Of a stretch of DNA of 64,000 bases, positions 59,346 to 64,000 are shown in pieces. The notes below the pieces were generated by a model that saw only the letters and a program-made list of their open reading frames with translations, had not been told where the DNA came from and made no database searches. Source of the DNA: Serripes groenlandicus (Eukaryota > Mollusca > Bivalvia > Cardiida > Cardiidae); assembly GCA_031761405.1 (NCBI GenBank), contig JASEVX010000001.1, positions 199,246,110 through 199,310,109 on the forward strand, written 5' to 3'. The first letter of the stretch is position 1. Each line of letters begins with the position of its first letter. A program made the translations under genes and the position numbers.

Positions 59346-59825
59346 AGGGACGGTACCTATGGTATGAATGGAAAAGGATGGTCAACTGTTCCAATTTTTT
59401 GGAAAGTTACAAGACAAGTAACATAATTTCAAATAATGTAAACAAAACAGCAGAAATGCATACAGTTCAAACATTTATTTCAGACAGGGTTAACCTTATT
59501 TCCAGAGATCTTTAATCAAACTCTTGTACGGTAAATAAAGTTTAGATAACCAAACACATTTGTGATAAGTATTTTATCACATAGACACACTCTACAGCAG
59601 ATAATTTGAAAATGTCTAACTAAAGATATTGGTAAATCTGTATTAATGAAACAAAACGTATTGACGTGTGAGGAAAACATTGAGGAAACTGTCGAAATTG
59701 CTCATATCATCCGTCTGTTTAAGATTAGACAACATGTGTCTGTAGTGTAGAAAGGGTAAAACAGTACCTGTAGTAAAGCTATTTATTATCTAGAGGATCT
59801 AAAGAATCACTTTGATTTCAACACT

Positions 59826-60385
59826 CTTAGTAAAGAGTCACCCAAGGAACATTTGAAAGAAATGAGGTATCTAGAGTGTTTACAAGATTTTTCTCAATAT
59901 TGGCCTAGTGACCTAGTGTTTGACAAGACCATATTCGAACTTAGACAAAATAGCATCAAGATAAACATTCTGGTAAAGTTTCATCATGCTAAAGTTAAAA
60001 TCATGGCTTCCAGAGCATTAACAAGATTTTCCTTCAATTTGACCAAGTGACCTAATTTTTGACTCAACATGACCAATGTTTAACTTGGTCTGTATATCAT
60101 CAAGAAAAGCTTTCTGACAAAGTTTCAAGCCTTTAAAGCCAAAAATGAGGTATCTTTAGTGTTAAAACAAGATTGTCTTACAACTTGGCATAGTGACCTA
60201 ATTTTTGACCAAACATGACCCATATTCTAACTAAATATAATAAATACAATCATTCTGACAAAGTTTCAGCATGCTCAAGCTAAACGTGCAGCTTCCAAAA
60301 TCTTAACAAGATTTTCCTTCAACTGTTGCTTAGTGCCCTAGTTTTTGACCCAACGTAACCCATATTTACATTAAAAACTTTGCTG
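59826..60385 (+). repeat. pearl-type core units (type II) without ends
   Basis: About three and a half tandem units near 160 bp: TTAACAAGATTTTCCTTCAA, GTGACCTAATTTTTGAC, AACATGACCCATATTC and TTCTGACAAAGTTTCA. Homologous to the cores at 37224-37626 and 10781-11222. The conserved ends are not seen. Confidence 0.7.
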
Positions 60386-61204
60386 CATTATTAAACTACT
60401 AAAACCATAGTTAGAAAACAGTAATTGCTCTGAATGTGCTATTTCTCCTTTTTCCAAAAATGCTTTGTCAATATCGTTAGTCATATTTTGTCAGCATTTT
60501 TACTTCATACTTTTCATAATCATGAGTGTTAATGCATTCCCAAATATCAGCAATCTCTTTAAAAAACATAACAGCAAAATGTACATTGCTCATAAGGAAA
60601 TTGTTACCTTTGCCATGATGTTTTCAAATCTATTCCGTATACTGGTTCTACCATGAGTATAGAGATTTTCAAAAAATTTGCAAAGATAATTTCAAAGTTG
60701 TCTGCTGTAGATTGGTTAAATGTGGGTTAAGTTTTAAAAAAAAAAAAAAAAAAATGTGTTGCCTGTGATAAATATTTCCAATCCTTGAAGTTTTTAAAAA
60801 AATCAACTGGGAAAAATGTACAGTTGTGTTTTAAATTTCAAACTTTTCATCCCAATACTATGTTCAACAATTGAAAAATCGGGACATATTTTGTCTATGT
60901 AAATTCTGTTGCATGATGAGTACATTTCAACTAGACTTAAGGTTAATATACATAGAACAACATAGTAAACTGACCCATGCTGTAGTTAAATTCAAAAAGA
61001 TAATAATTATGCAGCAGAAAATCTTTAAAACTTTATGTCAGAAGGTAAATCTTATAATGTGCTTTTTCCTTTTGTGATGAATAATTTTATTGTAAAATTA
61101 CTTCTTAATATGTACACGTACCAGTACTCTCTGGAATCTAGACAGAGAAAGCTTTGATCAGATTTAAATAGTTATAATATTTCTATCTCCCCTTTTCTCA
61201 AATA

Positions 61205-61310
61205 GATACTTTATGACGCTTCTGAAGCAGACGGCTTTTTGAAAACATGGCAACAGAAGAAGAAATTGCTCCATACGAGCAATTTCTCCTTTTGTCATAA
61301 TTCTGTTTAC
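61205..61310. mobile_element. hairpin MITE family copy
   Basis: GACGCTTCTGAAGCAGACGG (left end) is followed by AAGAAGAAATTGCTCCATAC and GAGCAATTTCTCCTTTTGTC, a clear hairpin (GAAATTGCTC pairs with GAGCAATTTC). No right end identified. Confidence 0.65.
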
Positions 61311-62814
61311 TAATGTCTCTTACTGTTGACAAATGCTAGTAAAAATGATTCATGTAACTTACAGTTTTACTTTTATATTTTACATCTTGGGTCATTTAAC
61401 AAAACACATGATCTGCCTAATCAAAATTATCAACAGGTTCCCCCTGTAGTGACACAATATGTAGTTCAAAATGATCTTCTTAATGTTAGTTATCATCAGT
61501 GTCTTGTTCATAGTTATTAGTTAATTACACAGTTATCATCCTGTATTATAGTAAACAAAAACAGATCACAGTGTGCATTTTAGATTCGTATTTGTGTCGT
61601 TTACATCGAGCCTAGATATTTTTTCTTCCATTCCGTTATTGTTTTCTGAGTAACCTTTACAGAATAAACACTTTCATTCAAAATACTTATCACGATAGAT
61701 TCGCTGCTGTTGTCAGCTTCGAAGAATGTCATTGACGTCATTTTTTCTTTGTTTTCTACCCGTTGTGTTGCATGTATGCCCAATGGCTGGTCGCCAATAC
61801 TAGGCTGGATCTCCGCATCTGTATTGCTCAATATTCAGAACGGGTAACAGTTGCTGTGTATGTAGTATGTAGCATAGTAAAAACAATGATAACAATAGGC
61901 GGTCAATTGAATTCGATGTAAATTATATATGCAATCCAAATTATTCATATTTTATTTGCTTTTTAATACGCATCATTTTAAAAAAATTTGCTTAATTTGT
62001 CAATTCTTTTGCGTTTCTACGCAAAATGCCCTGCTTATCTGTAGCACTGTGGGAGAATATTGTACATCGCAGAGTTGTCGTACCTAACACTCACGAATCG
62101 ATGTGTTAGAAAGTTTTAGTTTGGAGGTAATTGTTGACATCGAAGTCGTGGGCATTATTGTTAATAAAACAAACTATCCACCAAATCACTTCGGATTAAC
62201 AAGAACATTATAAGATAAAGCAATATGAGGACATACACGTTTCATTCATAAAAATAATATGATGAATCGTAAAAGTAAACAACGTTCTGATTGGCTAATG
62301 AAAATGTACCAGAGTTCAAAATAAGTAGAATTTATATTAAAAGACAATCTAAAGACGATATTGAGTTGTGTTAGTTATAAAACGAACGGCGCTTTTTAAG
62401 TTTTTTTTTAAAGTAAACATGACATCTTCAAAATAAGTTATGATCAACAAAATAATAGAAAATTTAAAGATTATTCTTATAAATGACAAAAACATTTCGT
62501 AAACAAAAATTATGTTTTGAAGCATTCGAAACGTGTAAACAAAGTTTGATGTATGTAAACATTCTTTGTGATAGGACAAGTATAACTTCAACCACTAAAG
62601 CTGTCTTTTCAGAATTATTTTATAAATTCAGATATCTTGATTCCCCAATATTTTTCAAAATGCAGATACATGGCACTACTTTTTATATAAGTGTTAAGCA
62701 AAGACACCTCGAATTTTGGTTCCCAGCTTTACTCTGTCATTCAGTTTATAATCGGGGAGCCAATTGTTGTATGATTTCTCAAAATGCACACCACTATCGA
62801 CGGTACCTGTTTAA

Positions 62815-64000
62815 ACTATACAACACTTTATGTCAAGACACATGCATTAACATTTCAACTCAATCTGATCGTAGCATCGTGCTCTAGCGTTACAACATTA
62901 GCTGTTCTTGGCACATGCTACATCGAAACAAAACAATATGGTCGCGGCACATTTGTTAATGTTACGACATAAGATGTTCATGTTACATGCTTCAGCGTTA
63001 CAATATAAGGTGTTCATGGCACAAGCGTTAACGTTACAACACAAGCTGTCCCTGGCATAAACTATAGCGTTACAATACAATGTGCTCGTGGCACACGCTT
63101 AAACGTTACAACATAAGCTGTCCGTGGCACATGTTTTAACGTAACAGCACACAGTGTTCGTGGCACACGCATAAACGTTACAGCACAAGCTTTTCGTGGC
63201 ACATGCTCAAACGTTACAACACAAGGTGTTAGTCGCATATCCTTCTACGTTACAACAAAAGCTGTCCATGGCACATACTACATCGTTACAACACAAGTTG
63301 TTCGTGGTACATTAGTCAACGTTACAACATAAGCTGTTCGTGGCACATCCTGCAACGTTACAACAAAAGCTGATTCTTGTAGATGCTACAGCGTTACAAC
63401 ACACCCCGTTATTGGCACTTGCTTTAACGTTACAACAAAAGCTGTTCATGGCACATGCTTTAGCTTTACAACACAAGCTGTTTTTTCTTGTCACACGCTT
63501 GAACGTTAAAGCAAAAGCTTTTCGTGGCACATGCTCTAACGTTACAACACAAGGTGTTTGTCGCATATCCGTCAACGTTACAACAAAAGCTGTCCATGGC
63601 ACATTCTACATAGTTACAACACAAGCTGTCAATGGCACATGCTACATCGTTACAACACAAGCTGTTCGTGGTACATTCGTCAACGTTACAACATAAGCTG
63701 TTCGTGGCACACTCTTCAACGTTACAACAAAAGCTGATTGTGGCAGATGCTACAGCCTTACAACACACACCGTTTTTGACACTTGCTTTAACTTTACGAA
63801 ATAAGCTGTTCATGGCATATGCTTTAACGTTACAACACAAGCTGTTCTTGGCACACGCTTAAACGTTACAGCACAAGCTTTTCGTGGCACATCCTTCAAC
63901 GTTACTACTAAAGCTGTCCCTGGTACATGCTTCAGCTTTACAGCACAATGTGTACGTGTCACACGCTTAAACGTTATAACACAAGCTGTTCATGGTACAT
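62815..64000. repeat. 36-bp satellite, right block (~33 units, runs off the window)
   Basis: Units of the type GTTACAACACAAGCTGTTCG and TGGCACATGCTTTAAC, as in the left block. A second-order pattern is visible: stretches near 63220-63480 and 63540-63790 repeat the same order of unit variants (GGTGTTAGTCGCATATCC, then GCTGATT(C/G)TTG/TGGCAGATGC, then ACACCCCGTT-type), about 320 bp apart. Confidence 0.9.

Larger units (their letters stand above)
59346..62814. other. non-satellite stretch inside the 36-bp array
   Basis: Holds a pearl-type core (59826-60385), hairpin-family cores (about 59665-59730, 60410-60480, 60580-60720, 61205-61310), a run of about 19 A near 60735-60753 and AT-rich unique DNA. 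A minus-strand frame at 61831-61601 (76 codons, TTG start, ends TEWKKKYLGSM) has non-repetitive composition but no recognisable domain. An ATG frame of 134 codons at 62483-62887 runs into the satellite and is not recognised. Confidence 0.5.

Noticed and set aside
61601..61831. Minus-strand frame of 76 codons with ordinary composition
   Set aside because: TTG start, in-frame stop just upstream, no recognised motif. It could be a terminal exon, but there is no support.
62483..62887. ATG-initiated frame of 134 codons
   Set aside because: The C-terminal part runs through 36-bp satellite units, and the N-terminal part is unrecognised.

Overview
The window reads as nuclear DNA from an AT-rich, very repeat-dense eukaryote, most likely a bivalve mollusc. 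The lineage call rests on repeats I recognise as typical of bivalves: elements that begin AACAAGAGGGCC and end near GCTCACCTGAG with ~165-bp tandem cores (pearl-like), a TATGC-ended element, and a degenerate bivalve LINE whose ORF1 is coiled-coil. No host protein-coding gene, rRNA or functional tRNA is recognisable. Bacterial features (ribosome binding sites, operons) are absent, and many of the open frames start at TTG or GTG inside tandem repeats.

Layout. 1-1976: unique AT-rich DNA, tRNA-like fragments and a degenerate TGACTGA minisatellite. 1977-10780: one 8.8-kb satellite array, 14 units of 414 bp then 7 of ~421 bp. 10781-12639: pearl-like fragment, hairpin elements, unique DNA. 12640-18475: a 75-bp satellite split by a 3.8-kb long-inverted-repeat element (candidate 5-bp target duplication ATTCA), which itself holds a pearl-like element. 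19070-21491: a second pearl-like element split by a ~2.0-kb foldback palindrome. 23614-24800: a 50-bp array with 37-bp terminal inverted repeats, then a tRNA-derived SINE whose body resembles the 75-bp satellite unit. 28276-29408: 1.1 kb of alternating purine-pyrimidine TGTAYG repeat. 30030-38356: an internally deleted element and, inverted to it, a fuller copy carrying the C-terminal end of a Mutator-like (MULE) transposase; between them lie a TATGC-ended element, a LINE 3' fragment and a 49-bp array. 39790-47352: inverted 33-bp-repeat arms around a broken non-LTR retrotransposon, itself hit by a snap-back palindrome and a TTAA-flanked MITE. 48061-49102: a complete pearl-like element. 51718-55790: a 73-bp satellite split by a Crypton-like tyrosine-recombinase element whose three-exon gene can be reconstructed and carries two nonsense codons. 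56300-59345 and 62815-64000: a 36-bp satellite.

The genes present are all parts of mobile elements and all are broken: LINE (ORF1, endonuclease, reverse transcriptase, C-terminal Cys/His region), MULE transposase C-terminus and Crypton-type recombinase. The recurring theme is that tandem repeats form the arms or cores of mobile elements, and that elements are nested in one another and in satellites. A small hairpin MITE family with at least ten recognisable copies is scattered throughout.
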